The notes beneath the pieces were generated by a model. That model saw only the letters and a list, made by a program, of their open reading frames with translations, ran no database searches and was not told where the DNA came from. From NCBI GenBank assembly GCA_002162675.1, contig MAAE01000048.1, positions 85,302 to 149,301 on the forward strand: DNA of 64,000 bases. Reading direction: 5' to 3'. This document shows, in pieces, positions 1 to 8,569 of the stretch (position 1 is its first letter; each line of letters begins with the position of its first letter). The stretch comes from Colwellia sp. 39_35_sub15_T18. GTDB taxonomy: Bacteria; Pseudomonadota; Gammaproteobacteria; Enterobacterales; Alteromonadaceae. A program made the translations under genes and the position numbers.

Positions 1-484
1 GTTCAGAGGCTAAAAGTGCTTGCTCTTCAGTACTACTTACCGAGCTACTTACCGAGCTATTCGCCGAGGTGCTAGTAGCCGAGGTAGCAGGTTCTTGACC
101 ATTTTTGCCGCTAGCGGCAATTTTTTGCTGTTCAGAGTCTAGTTTTTCATTATCAATATTTTGGCTTTGATTGACACGGTTATCATCGGTTTTATTGACT
201 TGATTAGCCGATTTTTGTGCTAGCTTCTGTGCTAATTGCTCTGCTTCACTTTTATTACTTACATTACTTACTTGAGTTGCATCAGTCTTATCAGCATCAT
301 TCTTTTTATCGGCTTTACTGATTTTATTTAAGCGCTCACTGGTTTCTTCATGGTTACTGGCAAGGTGTTGATCAATTAATTTCGAGAAATCATCATTGCT
401 TTTGGTACGAGTCGTCGTAGCGCTTTCATCCATCACCTCGACATTTTTCGAGACACTAATTGGTAAGACATTGAGTTGTGACAT
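1..484 (-). CDS. fliK: Flagellar hook-length control protein FliK, N-terminal part (cut by window edge)
   Basis: An open frame begins with ATG at 484 and stays open to base 1, so only about 161 N-terminal codons are present. The peptide starts MSQLNVLPISVSKN and is rich in Ser, Thr, Asn, Gln and Ala with no predicted membrane segment, which is how the poorly conserved N-terminal half of FliK usually looks. FliK is the secreted ruler that switches the export apparatus from hook to filament substrates. The conserved C-terminal switch domain would lie beyond the left edge, so the assignment rests mainly on position directly after fliJ in a fliE-to-fliJ run. The 365-base gap to fliJ is unusually long and repeat-rich. 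Confidence 0.75.
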   Translation of the reverse strand, partial: MSQLNVLPISVSKNVEVMDESATTTRTKSNDDFSKLIDQHLASNHEETSERLNKISKADKKNDADKTDATQVSNVSNKSEAEQLAQKLAQKSANQVNKTDDNRVNQSQNIDNEKLDSEQQKIAASGKNGQEPATSATSTSANSSVSSSVSSTEEQALLASE

Positions 485-552
485 AGTTATTCCAATTACT
501 TATAATTGTTCGTTGATAGCCAAGTTAACACTTGTTTGTTTATTTTTATTTA

Positions 553-707
553 TTCACCACCGAACCGCAACGTTTCACGGAGGGCTCTTCGATCCTACAC
601 AGAGGTTTGATCAATCTCGGTGTAGTGCGCAGCAAGACCTGCATGGATGTAGGTCACTTAGGTTATGCATGGAGCATATAACCTGCCTCGATGTTCTTTG
701 TGGTAAT
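553..707 (+). repeat. Dispersed intergenic repeat, copy 1 (long form)
   Basis: Starts TTCACCACCGAACCGC and ends near TTCTTTGTGGTAAT. About 80 bases at the left and 25 at the right align with the reverse complement of 2745-2851. An extra segment of roughly 50 bases (about 630-687) holds two small inverted repeats: GACCTGCAT facing ATGTAGGTC and AGGTTATGC facing ATATAACCT. The ends are weakly inverted relative to each other (ACCAC..GAG type). This is the pattern of a non-coding, MITE-like or composite REP element. Confidence 0.6.
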
Positions 708-736
708 ACTTTTAAGCTAAATTAAATACGTTTACT

Positions 737-770
737 TTTACTTATTTACTTATTTACTTATTTACTTATT
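737..770. repeat. Short tandem array of TTACTTAT units
   Basis: About four consecutive 8-base units follow each other without interruption in the fliJ-fliK gap. Simple-sequence arrays like this can change length by replication slippage. It lies outside any coding frame. Confidence 0.6.
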
Positions 771-798
771 ACAAGTTAAGCAAAAAACATTCCAGTTT

Positions 799-831
799 CA
801 CTTTCCTGTCACTTTCCTATCATTTTCCTAC
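799..831. repeat. Three 11-base tandem units upstream of fliK, after fliJ
   Basis: CACTTTCCTGT, CACTTTCCTAT and CATTTTCCTAC follow each other directly, just after the end of fliJ in the direction of transcription. No function is evident. Confidence 0.55.
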
Positions 832-849
832 ATAAAGTAACGTATGGCT

Positions 850-1293
850 TTAAGAAAGTTGCCGACGAATAAATTGCTGTGTCGCTATTTCATCAAACAT
901 GTTTTGCTCTTTTTTATTCGCTATTTTAGTGAGCGCTAACTGTCGTTTAGCCGCTAACATTTCTACCGCTTTTACTTTTTGACGCTGCTTAAGCCAAAGT
1001 GTTTTACTTTGTTCAACCAAGGCTTTTGCCTGTTTCATGGCTATTTCCACTTGCTTGGATGCATAATCAAGTTTACTGATAAAAGCATGATAGTGGTTGT
1101 AGGTCGCGCTATCTAAGCCAACACTTGAGCGCTGACTCAAGCGTTTCATGTATTCTAAACGGTAATCGGCAACACTCTGCAAACGAATTAAATTTTGCTG
1201 ATAATCATTTTCTGCACCACGCAAGGTATTGGCGGCTAACTCTTCTTTACCCTGTTCAAACTTTAATAAGGTTTCAAGTTGCTTTGTTGCCAT
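850..1293 (-). CDS. fliJ: Flagellar export chaperone/ATPase-complex protein FliJ
   Basis: A 147-residue, highly charged, Gln/Lys/Glu-rich protein with no hydrophobic segments, predicted to be almost entirely coiled coil, which matches FliJ in size and character. FliJ is the cytoplasmic stalk of the flagellar type III export ATPase, sitting in the FliI hexamer and contacting FlhA. It begins 39 bases after the fliI stop and follows fliH-fliI in the usual order. FliJ sequences are poorly conserved, so the order of genes is the main support. Confidence 0.9.
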   Translation of the reverse strand: MATKQLETLLKFEQGKEELAANTLRGAENDYQQNLIRLQSVADYRLEYMKRLSQRSSVGLDSATYNHYHAFISKLDYASKQVEIAMKQAKALVEQSKTLWLKQRQKVKAVEMLAAKRQLALTKIANKKEQNMFDEIATQQFIRRQLS

Positions 1294-1332
1294 GATAATT
1301 CTCCAAAAATATTAACAGTTACACTTTACAAA

Positions 1333-2706
1333 CTAAGCTGGCATACCTTGGTTAGCATTAGCTTGGCTATTAGCCGTAGCCGCGGCAATAATTTCTTTTA
1401 ACTGCGCAACACTTTGTTCATAAGGAATAACTTCTTGCATTTGTTGCTGTAAAAAGAAGTTAATAACGGGTACAACATTAATGGCTTGATCAATGCGCGG
1501 ATCGTTGCCTTTTGTGTAGGCACCAATGGCAATTAAGTCTTTGTTTTGCTGATACACGGAATAAATTTGTTTCAATTGACGGGCAAGCACTTGATGTTCT
1601 TCGCTAGCAACCATAGGCATAACCCGAGAAATTGAGCTCTCAATATCAACTGCTGGGTAATGACCCGAATCAGCTAATTCTCGTGATAAAACGATATGGC
1701 CATCTAATATTGCTCTTGAAGCATCCGCGATAGGGTCTTGTAAATCATCCCCTTCGGTTAATACGGTATAAAAGGCGGTAATAGAGCCTTGACCTTCACC
1801 ACCATTCCCTGCGCGTTCAACTAATTGCGGTAATTTTGAAAATACTGACGGCGGGTAGCCTTTAGTGGCGGGTGGCTCACCAACTGCTAAAGCAATTTCA
1901 CGTTGTGCTTGCGCATAGCGTGTTAATGAGTCGAGTAGCAATAAAACATTAAGCCCTTTGTCGCGAAAGTATTCACTAATTTGTACCGCACTTTCACAGC
2001 CTTTTAACCGCATAAGGGGAGAATTATCAGCGGGTGCTGCTACTACCACTGAGCGCGCACGCCCTTCTTCTCCTAAAATTTCTTCAATAAACTCTTTTAC
2101 TTCTCGGCCACGCTCCCCCACTAAGCCAACCACAATCACATCGGCGTTAGTGCCTCGAGTCATCATGCCCATTAAAACACTTTTACCCACACCTGAGCCT
2201 GCAAATAAACCCATGCGCTGACCTTTACCAACAGTTATAAAGCTATTAATAGCTCTCACCCCGACATCTAGCGGCTCAGTAATAGCACGTCTCGATAAAG
2301 GGTTTATCGGTTGATTATCATTAACATAGTCACTGTCTGATTCAATAGGGCCTTTACCGTCAAGTGGCTTACCAATGCCATTAATAACTCGACCAAGCAG
2401 CTTCATCGATAAAGGTAAATGTAATTTAGTAGATATAGGTAAAACGCGTGCGCCAGGAGAAACACCACGCAAGCTTTCTTCTGGCATTAAATAAGTGATA
2501 TCTTGCGCAAAACCAACCACTTCAGCGAGTAAATCGCCATGTATGGTTTCCACTAAACATTGGCTACCAACATGCGCTTTAACACCAACGGCTTCTAAGG
2601 TTAGGCCAACAACACGTACCAAACGCCCCGCGACACTTTCCTTAAAAGGATGCACAAAATTTTGACTGTTTTTAAGTCTTTCACTGATACGGAGACTATC
2701 GACCAT
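1333..2706 (-). CDS. fliI: Flagellum-specific export ATPase FliI
   Basis: A 457-residue F1-type ATPase that energises unfolding and release of export substrates at the base of the flagellum. The Walker A motif [11 protein letters not shown] is at residues 166-176 and a Walker B strand VLLLLD at 254-259, followed by the family signature around [17 protein letters not shown]. Length equals that of the E. coli and Vibrio proteins. It lies between fliH and fliJ, but a 237-base repeat-containing gap separates it from fliH, which is longer than usual for this operon. Confidence 0.97.
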   Translation of the reverse strand: MVDSLRISERLKNSQNFVHPFKESVAGRLVRVVGLTLEAVGVKAHVGSQCLVETIHGDLLAEVVGFAQDITYLMPEESLRGVSPGARVLPISTKLHLPLSMKLLGRVINGIGKPLDGKGPIESDSDYVNDNQPINPLSRRAITEPLDVGVRAINSFITVGKGQRMGLFAGSGVGKSVLMGMMTRGTNADVIVVGLVGERGREVKEFIEEILGEEGRARSVVVAAPADNSPLMRLKGCESAVQISEYFRDKGLNVLLLLDSLTRYAQAQREIALAVGEPPATKGYPPSVFSKLPQLVERAGNGGEGQGSITAFYTVLTEGDDLQDPIADASRAILDGHIVLSRELADSGHYPAVDIESSISRVMPMVASEEHQVLARQLKQIYSVYQQNKDLIAIGAYTKGNDPRIDQAINVVPVINFFLQQQMQEVIPYEQSVAQLKEIIAAATANSQANANQGMPA

Positions 2707-2744
2707 GGTTTACCTTTTTCTAATGTATTTATTCAGCTTAGAAA

Positions 2745-2851
2745 TATTTACCACAGAGAACACCGAGGTGCTAATGTACTACACCGAGAATAACAAAGTC
2801 TCCATGTAGGCTCGAAGAGCCCTCTGTGAAGCATCGCGGCTCGGTGGTGAA
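2745..2851 (-). repeat. Dispersed intergenic repeat, copy 2 (short form)
   Basis: Read on the minus strand it begins TTCACCACCGAGCCGCG and ends TCTCTGTGGTAAAT, aligning with both ends of 553-707 but lacking about 50 internal bases. The two copies lie in inverted orientation on either side of fliI-fliJ, so recombination between them could invert the segment. It sits in the fliI-fliH gap. Confidence 0.6.
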
Positions 2852-2858
2852 CAGTTAC

Positions 2859-2905
2859 TTCTAATTAACGCTTTTTCTAATTAACACTTTTTCTAATTAA
2901 CAAGG
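2859..2905. repeat. 16-base tandem repeat between fliI and fliH
   Basis: TTCTAATTAACGCTTT (2859-2874) is followed by TTCTAATTAACACTTT (2875-2890) and a third, partial unit beginning at 2891. It directly abuts the dispersed repeat copy 2. No coding role. Confidence 0.6.
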
Positions 2906-2930
2906 CGCGCGAACAAGTTCCCGCCTACAA
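2904..2930. repeat. REP-like palindrome
   Basis: GGCGCGCGAAC faces GTTCCCGCC across a two-base loop, followed by TACAA. On the minus strand it reads TTGTAGGCGGGAAC, like the common gammaproteobacterial REP consensus that starts TTGTAGGAGC. It may form a hairpin in the fliH-fliI transcript and modulate expression. A related element is at 6629-6679. Confidence 0.45.
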
Positions 2931-2943
2931 GTGTCAAAATATA

Positions 2944-3726
2944 TTATTGATGTAAAGCATCTTGCAAAAAAGATTCCAACACTTGCTTAAGGCGAGATTT
3001 CATCTGCAAATCAATATTAGAAGTGCTATTTTCAATTTGACAACTACCTGGGGTTAACTGGGGTGCCGGTAGCAAATGCCAACCGCTATCTTTAAGGTAT
3101 TTTTCACCAAACTGTTGTTCAACAAGCTTGATGTCATCGGGGTGTAAATGAATTTGTGTTTGCACATCATTACTTGGTAATGCTTTGATACCCGTACTAA
3201 TAGCGGCCATTAAAATATCGGGGTTAGTTTTTGCTTCTTGTAAAACCACCGCTTCGGTAAGCTGCACCACTAAATTTAACAGTTGCTCTTCAATGTTTTT
3301 TTCGACCTTGGCAAGCGGTTTATTAAGCTGCTCTATCAAACTTTGCCAGTTAGTGCTTAAGGTATCTATTCTGTCTTTACCTTGCGCCAAACCCTGCTCT
3401 TTACCTTCTTCTATTCCTTGCGCCGTGCCTTCCGTCAATCCTTTGGCTTTACCCTCTTCATAACCTTTGGCAAAACCTTCTTCTTTGCCTTGATTAAAAC
3501 CTTCTTCGGATGCTGCTTGTCTAATTTCTTCAATTTCTTGTGCCGTTAGAGGCACGATTTCAATCTCTTCTTCTTCTGGTGGCTCAAAATGCCAATTAGG
3601 CTTTTTACCTAAAGCGTTAGTGTGACTTTCTTGCTTGGCTGTTGGTTTGGTTGCCACGTTAGGTAGTGACCAAACATCTAAGCTTTGTTGATCGGCTTTA
3701 ATGATGCGAACGGGTTTATTACTCAT
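2944..3726 (-). CDS. fliH: Flagellar export-ATPase regulator FliH
   Basis: A 260-residue, acidic, coiled-coil protein. It shows the FliH hallmark, a run of GxxxG-type repeats at about residues 76-116 (units such as EEGFNQGKEEG), then a C-terminal V-ATPase-E-like domain. FliH holds FliI as an inactive FliH2FliI complex and docks it at the C-ring through FliN. I chose the ATG at 3726, nine bases after AGGA; a TTG two codons upstream (3732) is the alternative. It starts 52 bases after fliG. Confidence 0.95.
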   Translation of the reverse strand: MSNKPVRIIKADQQSLDVWSLPNVATKPTAKQESHTNALGKKPNWHFEPPEEEEIEIVPLTAQEIEEIRQAASEEGFNQGKEEGFAKGYEEGKAKGLTEGTAQGIEEGKEQGLAQGKDRIDTLSTNWQSLIEQLNKPLAKVEKNIEEQLLNLVVQLTEAVVLQEAKTNPDILMAAISTGIKALPSNDVQTQIHLHPDDIKLVEQQFGEKYLKDSGWHLLPAPQLTPGSCQIENSTSNIDLQMKSRLKQVLESFLQDALHQ

Positions 3727-3778
3727 GTTCAATTATCCTGCACAGCATGTTGTTAGACTAAAACCAACGCGAAAAAAA

Positions 3779-4834
3779 TTATAAGAATTCATCACCACCA
3801 CCACCACCGCCAAGCATAATTTCACCAGCGTCAGATAATCGACGGGCAACGGAAAGTATTTCTTTTTGTGCCGCTTCTACTTCACTGATACGCACCGGTC
3901 CCATGGCTTCAAGGTCATCCGCTAGCATTTCGGCCGCACGTTTAGACATATTACTAAGAATTTTTTCTTTAAGTGCCTCATCAGTACCTTTAATCGCTTT
4001 CATCAAGGCGTCTTGCTGTACGTCACGCAGTATGGCTTGCATGCCTCTGTCATCAACATCGGCTAAATTTTCAAAAACAAACATTAAATCTTGAATTTGT
4101 TGACTCATTTCTTCATCATTTTCACGAATTGAATCCATCAGCAGACCTTCAACATTAGTATCTAGATAATTCATGATATCTGCGGCGGCTTTCAGGCCAC
4201 CCATTTTCGCAGCTTGTGCGCCCGCTTGACCCGCAAACTGTTTTTCCATAATTTCATTTAATTCTTGTAAGGCCGCCGGTTGCACTTCTTCTAAATTGGC
4301 AATACGCATCATTAAGTCTAAACGGACTTTATCGGTAAACTGACCCATAATTTCAGCCGATTGCTCAGGCTCTAAATAAGATAAAACAATGGTTTGAATT
4401 TGTGGATGCTCGTTACGAATGATATTGGCTACTTGCTTAGAGTCCATCCATTTTAACGAGTCTAAACCTTTAGCACCGCCTCCCATAACAATTTGATCAA
4501 TCAAATTACCCGCTTTATCTTCACCTAAAGCGGCGGTTAATGCTTTACGAACAAACTCTTCACTTTGGAAGCCAATAGTAGAGAAGTTTTGTATTTCATG
4601 AATAAACTGTTTATGCACCGCGGTGATTTTTTCTTGAGTAAAATCTTCCATGGCCGCCATGACAGTACCCACTTGCTGTACTTGCTTCGGCTCAAGATGT
4701 TTTAGAATTTGTGCGGCATCTTCTTCTGACAAACTTAACAGTAAAATACCTGCTTTTTCTGCGCCATCTAATTTATTAACATCAAAGCCTGCGGGTGCTG
4801 GGGCTAATTCACCAACCTCTGTTTCATCACTCAT
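3779..4834 (-). CDS. fliG: Flagellar motor switch protein FliG
   Basis: A 351-residue C-ring protein that couples stator torque to the MS-ring. The three FliG domains can be followed, including the EHPQ segment of the middle domain in QVANIIRNEHPQIQT and the charged C-terminal domain with MSKRAAEMLADDLEAMGPVR that faces MotA. The C-terminus ends in a run of six glycines before DEFL, encoded by a short repetitive stretch near 3792-3810. The start overlaps the end of fliF by eight bases, as expected for translational coupling of the two fused-ring proteins. Confidence 0.97.
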   Translation of the reverse strand: MSDETEVGELAPAPAGFDVNKLDGAEKAGILLLSLSEEDAAQILKHLEPKQVQQVGTVMAAMEDFTQEKITAVHKQFIHEIQNFSTIGFQSEEFVRKALTAALGEDKAGNLIDQIVMGGGAKGLDSLKWMDSKQVANIIRNEHPQIQTIVLSYLEPEQSAEIMGQFTDKVRLDLMMRIANLEEVQPAALQELNEIMEKQFAGQAGAQAAKMGGLKAAADIMNYLDTNVEGLLMDSIRENDEEMSQQIQDLMFVFENLADVDDRGMQAILRDVQQDALMKAIKGTDEALKEKILSNMSKRAAEMLADDLEAMGPVRISEVEAAQKEILSVARRLSDAGEIMLGGGGGGDEFL

Positions 4835-6584
4835 CTTCGTTCAACCAACTTTTAACTACTTGCGACGATAATTCTGGCTCATTTGCCACTAAAGCACGAA
4901 CCGCTTTTAAAACATCTTCATCTCGGTGAAGATCGGGTAACTGTAAACTACCATCAGGTGCAAAACCAACATTACCTGCATCAAAATCAGAGGTAAGCAT
5001 ATCCATGGTTTCATCACCTAAATCGATATGACTATCAAGAGATTTATCACCATAATCTTCAGGGGTGCTATCTGGGTAAATTAAGCGTTTCAACATGGGG
5101 CGAACAACCGCTAATATCAACACAATAATAACCAAAGCGCCCATCACTAATTTTAACACCTTCATAAACCAAGGTTGTTCCCAGATAGGGACTTCTGCGA
5201 CCGCGCCAAAATCAGAGCGAGAAAATGGAATGGTTATCACTTCCAAAACATCACCACGTTGTAAATCAAAACCAACACTCCCTTGTAATAGTCGACGAAT
5301 GGCGGCAATTTCTGCGACTGATCTTGGCTCTTTTGCCACGGCGGCTACTTGTGTGCCCTCTTCACCTTCTGTGTCAGTATTTGCTGGCGTAGGTACAGTA
5401 CTATTAACATAGTCAAGCGCTACCGAAACACTTACTTTACGGATAATACCTGTTTGTTGTTTAGTATGGCTGATCGCTTCGTCAAGTTCATAATTTTTAG
5501 TTGATTCACTGTGCTTTCTACTTGGCATCGCTTTCTTTTGACCCGTAGTCGCATCTTCGGGAATACTTGATTCTAATGGCGGTTGATTGGTTAAAGCACC
5601 AGGGATACCCCCTAATCCGCCACCGATTGAACTGTCGTCAACTTTCATTTCACTTCGTAAAGCGGGTAAGTCTGAATTATAACGACGCGCTGTTTCTTCG
5701 GTGTGAGTAAAATCCATGGTCACGTCAACTTGGGCGGTATAATTGCTTAAGCCAACGATGGGAATTAAAATATTGTCAATTTTTTCCATGTATTCTTGTT
5801 CGCGATTTTGCTCAATTTCGAACTCACCACGCGAGCGTGATGAAATAGAGTCTTGCGAGCCAGAATTAAGTAAGCGACCATTTTGATCGGTAACTGTTAC
5901 TCTGTTTGGGCTTAAGCCCTGCACAGCCGAGGCAATAATATCGACCACGGCATCGACTTCTTCAGCCGATAAAATACGACCTCGTTGCATGGTTAATACC
6001 ACGGTCGCGGATGGATTTTTTTCTCGACGGGCAAAAATATTTTCTTTAGGAATAGCTAATAAAACTTTGGCTCGGGCAATACTTTGTAGTTGCTCGATGG
6101 TTTTAGCTAACCTTTGTTCACGACCGTATTTTAATCGCTCCCGCTCCATGCGTTGACTAACACCAAAGCCCATGTCTTTCATTAACATGTCTTCACCTTC
6201 AGAAGGTTCATTGCTTAAACCTTCACGGGCAAGTAATAACTTTACATGTTGATATTCATCGGTAGGCACCGAGATGGTGTTATTTTCTTGACGGTAATCC
6301 ACTTGATTGGCATCAAGAAAGTCCATGGTTTTAATCAGCTGTTCGGTGGGTAATTTAGATAAAATACGATAATCAGGTTCATTAGCTAAAATAATGACAA
6401 ACACCGCAATGGCCAAACAAATAGATAAGGCCACCACTAGGGTTATTTGCCGTAAAATATCGACATTACCCAATGTTGCTGAGAAGCCTGACTTTTGCTC
6501 TTGCATAGCACCATTTTCACCTGAGTCACTGGCGATAATATCTGTACTACCATCAGTTGCTACCATTGTATTTGTATCAGCCAA
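4827..6584 (-). CDS. fliF: Flagellar MS-ring protein FliF
   Basis: A 585-residue inner-membrane ring protein, the platform on which the rotor is built. A first membrane segment lies near residues 48-70 (LVVALSICLAIAVFVIILA) and a second near residues 475-497, with the large periplasmic ring-building region between. The C-terminal tail that binds FliG follows the second membrane helix and ends in an acidic segment. Length and layout match Vibrio FliF. It is preceded by a 111-base gap to fliE that carries a palindromic REP-like element. Confidence 0.97.
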   Translation of the reverse strand: MADTNTMVATDGSTDIIASDSGENGAMQEQKSGFSATLGNVDILRQITLVVALSICLAIAVFVIILANEPDYRILSKLPTEQLIKTMDFLDANQVDYRQENNTISVPTDEYQHVKLLLAREGLSNEPSEGEDMLMKDMGFGVSQRMERERLKYGREQRLAKTIEQLQSIARAKVLLAIPKENIFARREKNPSATVVLTMQRGRILSAEEVDAVVDIIASAVQGLSPNRVTVTDQNGRLLNSGSQDSISSRSRGEFEIEQNREQEYMEKIDNILIPIVGLSNYTAQVDVTMDFTHTEETARRYNSDLPALRSEMKVDDSSIGGGLGGIPGALTNQPPLESSIPEDATTGQKKAMPSRKHSESTKNYELDEAISHTKQQTGIIRKVSVSVALDYVNSTVPTPANTDTEGEEGTQVAAVAKEPRSVAEIAAIRRLLQGSVGFDLQRGDVLEVITIPFSRSDFGAVAEVPIWEQPWFMKVLKLVMGALVIIVLILAVVRPMLKRLIYPDSTPEDYGDKSLDSHIDLGDETMDMLTSDFDAGNVGFAPDGSLQLPDLHRDEDVLKAVRALVANEPELSSQVVKSWLNEDE

Positions 6585-6628
6585 TTAACTTCTCCGCTTA
6601 CTGCTATTTTTTATTTGATTTTATTTCT

Positions 6629-6679
6629 TGTAGGAGAGAATTAATTCTCGAAAACATCGCGGTTAAAACCGCTCCTACA
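6629..6679. repeat. REP-like palindromic element between fliE and fliF
   Basis: Outer arms TGTAGGAG (6629-6636) and CTCCTACA (6672-6679) enclose two perfect inner palindromes, GAGAATTAATTCTC at 6636-6649 and CGGTTAAAACCG at 6660-6671. The outer arms match the usual REP ends of gammaproteobacteria. In the fliE-fliF transcript it could fold into a double hairpin and stabilise the upstream message or attenuate. Confidence 0.55.
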
Positions 6680-6695
6680 TCAGGTCGGTAGTTGC

Positions 6696-7049
6696 CTAGA
6701 CAGGCATGCTCATAATTTCTTTGTAAGCTTCAACAAACTTGTTTCTAACTTGTACTGTTGCGTCTAAAGCGACACCTGATTTAGATGACGCTATCATCAC
6801 TTCTGCTAATGTAACGCTGCGATCACCCATTTCAAACGCCATTTTTTTAGCGCCGGTATCTTGTTGTAGTTCATTGACTGTTTTTAAAGCATCGGTAAGT
6901 AAATTACCAAAATCATTGCTAGATTTATTAACTTGCCCGGTAGGATTAACGGCTTGTAGATCGCCACCAACGGCAGGTATTTTATTACCTGTAGCTTGTA
7001 ATGACATATTTTGCATCTGGGCAAATAAAGAATTAGTTTTAATATCCAT
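6696..7049 (-). CDS. fliE: Flagellar hook-basal body protein FliE
   Basis: A 117-residue periplasmic adaptor joining the MS-ring to the proximal rod. The C-terminal half carries the FliE signature with VTLAEVMIASSKSGVALDA and VRNKFVEAYKEIMSMPV. It is the first gene of the fliE-to-fliK run and has a well-spaced sigma-54 element upstream (7114-7130), so it is the likely first gene of a FlrC-controlled operon. The gene length matches the family. Confidence 0.96.
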   Translation of the reverse strand: MDIKTNSLFAQMQNMSLQATGNKIPAVGGDLQAVNPTGQVNKSSNDFGNLLTDALKTVNELQQDTGAKKMAFEMGDRSVTLAEVMIASSKSGVALDATVQVRNKFVEAYKEIMSMPV

Positions 7050-7113
7050 ACGGGTCTCGCTTGTGTCAATTTTTTGCTTATAAAAATGGTTATCAACCTA
7101 TTAATGGTGATGC

Positions 7114-7130
7114 TGCAAGCATGATGCCAA
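7114..7130 (-). promoter_or_regulatory. Predicted sigma-54 promoter of the fliE operon
   Basis: On the minus strand TGGCATC, four bases, then TTGCA gives the exact -24/-12 spacing of RpoN promoters (consensus TGGCACG-N4-TTGCW). The start point would be near 7102, about 50 bases upstream of fliE. This fits known FlrC-dependent class III control of fliE operons in Vibrio and relatives. Confidence 0.75.
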
Positions 7131-7158
7131 TCAATATAAGTTTGGAATTTATAACGTG

Positions 7159-7193
7159 GAAAAGCTGTAATGCTCTACACATTACAGCTTTTC
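7159..7193 (-). terminator. Rho-independent terminator after flrC
   Basis: GAAAAGCTGTAATG (7159-7172) and its exact reverse complement (7180-7193) enclose a seven-base loop, a perfect 14-bp stem. Read on the minus strand the second arm ends in CTTTTC. It lies 36 bases past the flrC stop and before the fliE promoter, separating the flrBC and fliE transcription units. The U-tract is short and inside the stem. Confidence 0.7.
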
Positions 7194-7228
7194 TATTAAT
7201 CGGAACGCGAATAAATCCCCTTTGACGA

Positions 7229-8569
7229 TTAAGCCGGTATTTGGATACCTGAATCACGCATACGAGCAATTTTATAACGTAACGTGCGCGGACTAATGCC
7301 TAAGCGCTCAGCTACCTCTTTACGGCTGCCATGACAGGCTTGTAAAGTGTCGAGGATAATTTGATGTTCTTGCAACTTAAGTTCACTACCTAATTTGTCG
7401 TCAGGTGCAGGTTGTTGCTCTATTTTACTGACATTTTCAGTGTCAAAATTTTCAATCAATAAATCATCAGCATCAATAATTTGATTACAGTGTAAAATAA
7501 GCGCGCGTTGTATGACATTGTCTAGCTCGCGGACATTACCCGGCCAACTGTAAGCATTAAGTTTACTGCGCGCCGCGGGGCTAAATTCAGCAACTTGTTC
7601 GCCACTTTTTTGACAATAACACGCGACTAAATGTTGCGCTAACGGGAGAATATCATCTACACGTTCGGCCAATGGTAGCCAAGTTAATGGAAATACATTG
7701 AGACGATAATAGAGATCCTCTCTAAAATCCCCTTTTCTAACGGCTTCTTTCAAATCTCGGTTGCTGGTAGCAATAATGCGCACGTCTAAATTAATGGTTT
7801 TTCTACCACCTAAGCGCTCTACTTCCCGCTCTTGTAATACCCGTAAAATTTTTGCTTGTAAGCCCAAATCCATTTCGGTAATTTCATCAAGTAAAATAGT
7901 ACCCCCTTGTGCTTGCTCAAACTTACCCGGACAAGCCTGAATAGCCCCCGTAAAGGCCCCTTTTTCATAACCAAATAAGGTTGCTTCCAGCATATTTTCA
8001 GGAATGGCCGCACAGTTAATGGCAACAAAAGGCTGTTGTGCCCTAGGTGAGTTGTTATGCACATATTGTGATAACACTTCTTTACCCGAGCCACTTGGTC
8101 CAAGCACCATAACAGAAGCTTCGGTTGTTGCTACTTTACGGGCTAGACTAAGCAACTCAATACTGCGTTTGTCAGCAACAATAGGTGAATTTTTATTAAC
8201 AACGGCTGGGGGAATATATTGGCTAACCATATTTAGCAGCACTTCAGGTGAAAATGGTTTGGCAATATAATTACAGGCGCCATCTTTCATCGCTTTTACG
8301 GCATCATCAATAGTGCCGTAGGCTGTCATTAGCAGCACAGGCATATTAGGTAGCTGATTTTTAATGTTTTTGAGTAACGATAATCCTGACATACCGCCCA
8401 TTTGCACATCACTAACCACTAAGTCAACCTTATGATTTTTAAGCAGTAATAACGCCGCCTCGGCCGAATCAGCTTCTACACACTGGTAATCAGCTAAACT
8501 TAAGGTGTCAATTAATGCTTCTCGTAACCCAGCATCATCTTCAACCACTAATATTTTATGATTACTCAT
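7229..8569 (-). CDS. flrC: Sigma-54-dependent flagellar response regulator FlrC (FleR)
   Basis: A 446-residue NtrC-family activator. Its receiver domain has the phospho-acceptor Asp54 in VVSDVQMGG. The AAA+ domain has a Walker A of GPSGSGKE (157-164) and the sigma-54-contacting loop GAFTGA (204-209). A C-terminal Fis-type helix-turn-helix ends the protein (SRKEVAERLGISPRTLRYKI). It is phosphorylated by FlrB and turns on basal-body and hook genes. Its start overlaps the flrB stop by four bases. Confidence 0.95.
   Translation of the reverse strand: MSNHKILVVEDDAGLREALIDTLSLADYQCVEADSAEAALLLLKNHKVDLVVSDVQMGGMSGLSLLKNIKNQLPNMPVLLMTAYGTIDDAVKAMKDGACNYIAKPFSPEVLLNMVSQYIPPAVVNKNSPIVADKRSIELLSLARKVATTEASVMVLGPSGSGKEVLSQYVHNNSPRAQQPFVAINCAAIPENMLEATLFGYEKGAFTGAIQACPGKFEQAQGGTILLDEITEMDLGLQAKILRVLQEREVERLGGRKTINLDVRIIATSNRDLKEAVRKGDFREDLYYRLNVFPLTWLPLAERVDDILPLAQHLVACYCQKSGEQVAEFSPAARSKLNAYSWPGNVRELDNVIQRALILHCNQIIDADDLLIENFDTENVSKIEQQPAPDDKLGSELKLQEHQIILDTLQACHGSRKEVAERLGISPRTLRYKIARMRDSGIQIPA

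Larger units (their letters stand above)
485..849. other. Repeat-filled intergenic region between fliJ and fliK
   Basis: No convincing gene is present. The stretch holds the larger copy of a dispersed intergenic repeat (553-707), an array of 8-base TTACTTAT units (about 737-770) and three 11-base units related to CACTTTCCTGT (799-831). An open frame of 109 codons on the plus strand (396-725) crosses the repeat and runs antisense into fliK; I do not regard it as a gene. Because fliK is normally co-transcribed with fliJ, this insert must be read through, or fliK has its own promoter. Confidence 0.6.

Noticed and set aside
396..725. 109-codon plus-strand frame between fliK and fliJ
   Set aside because: It overlaps fliK in antisense, runs through a dispersed repeat, has no ribosome site and no recognisable protein features.
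737..831. Short tandem units considered as a CRISPR array
   Set aside because: Units are 8-11 bases, directly adjacent and without spacers; no cas genes are present.
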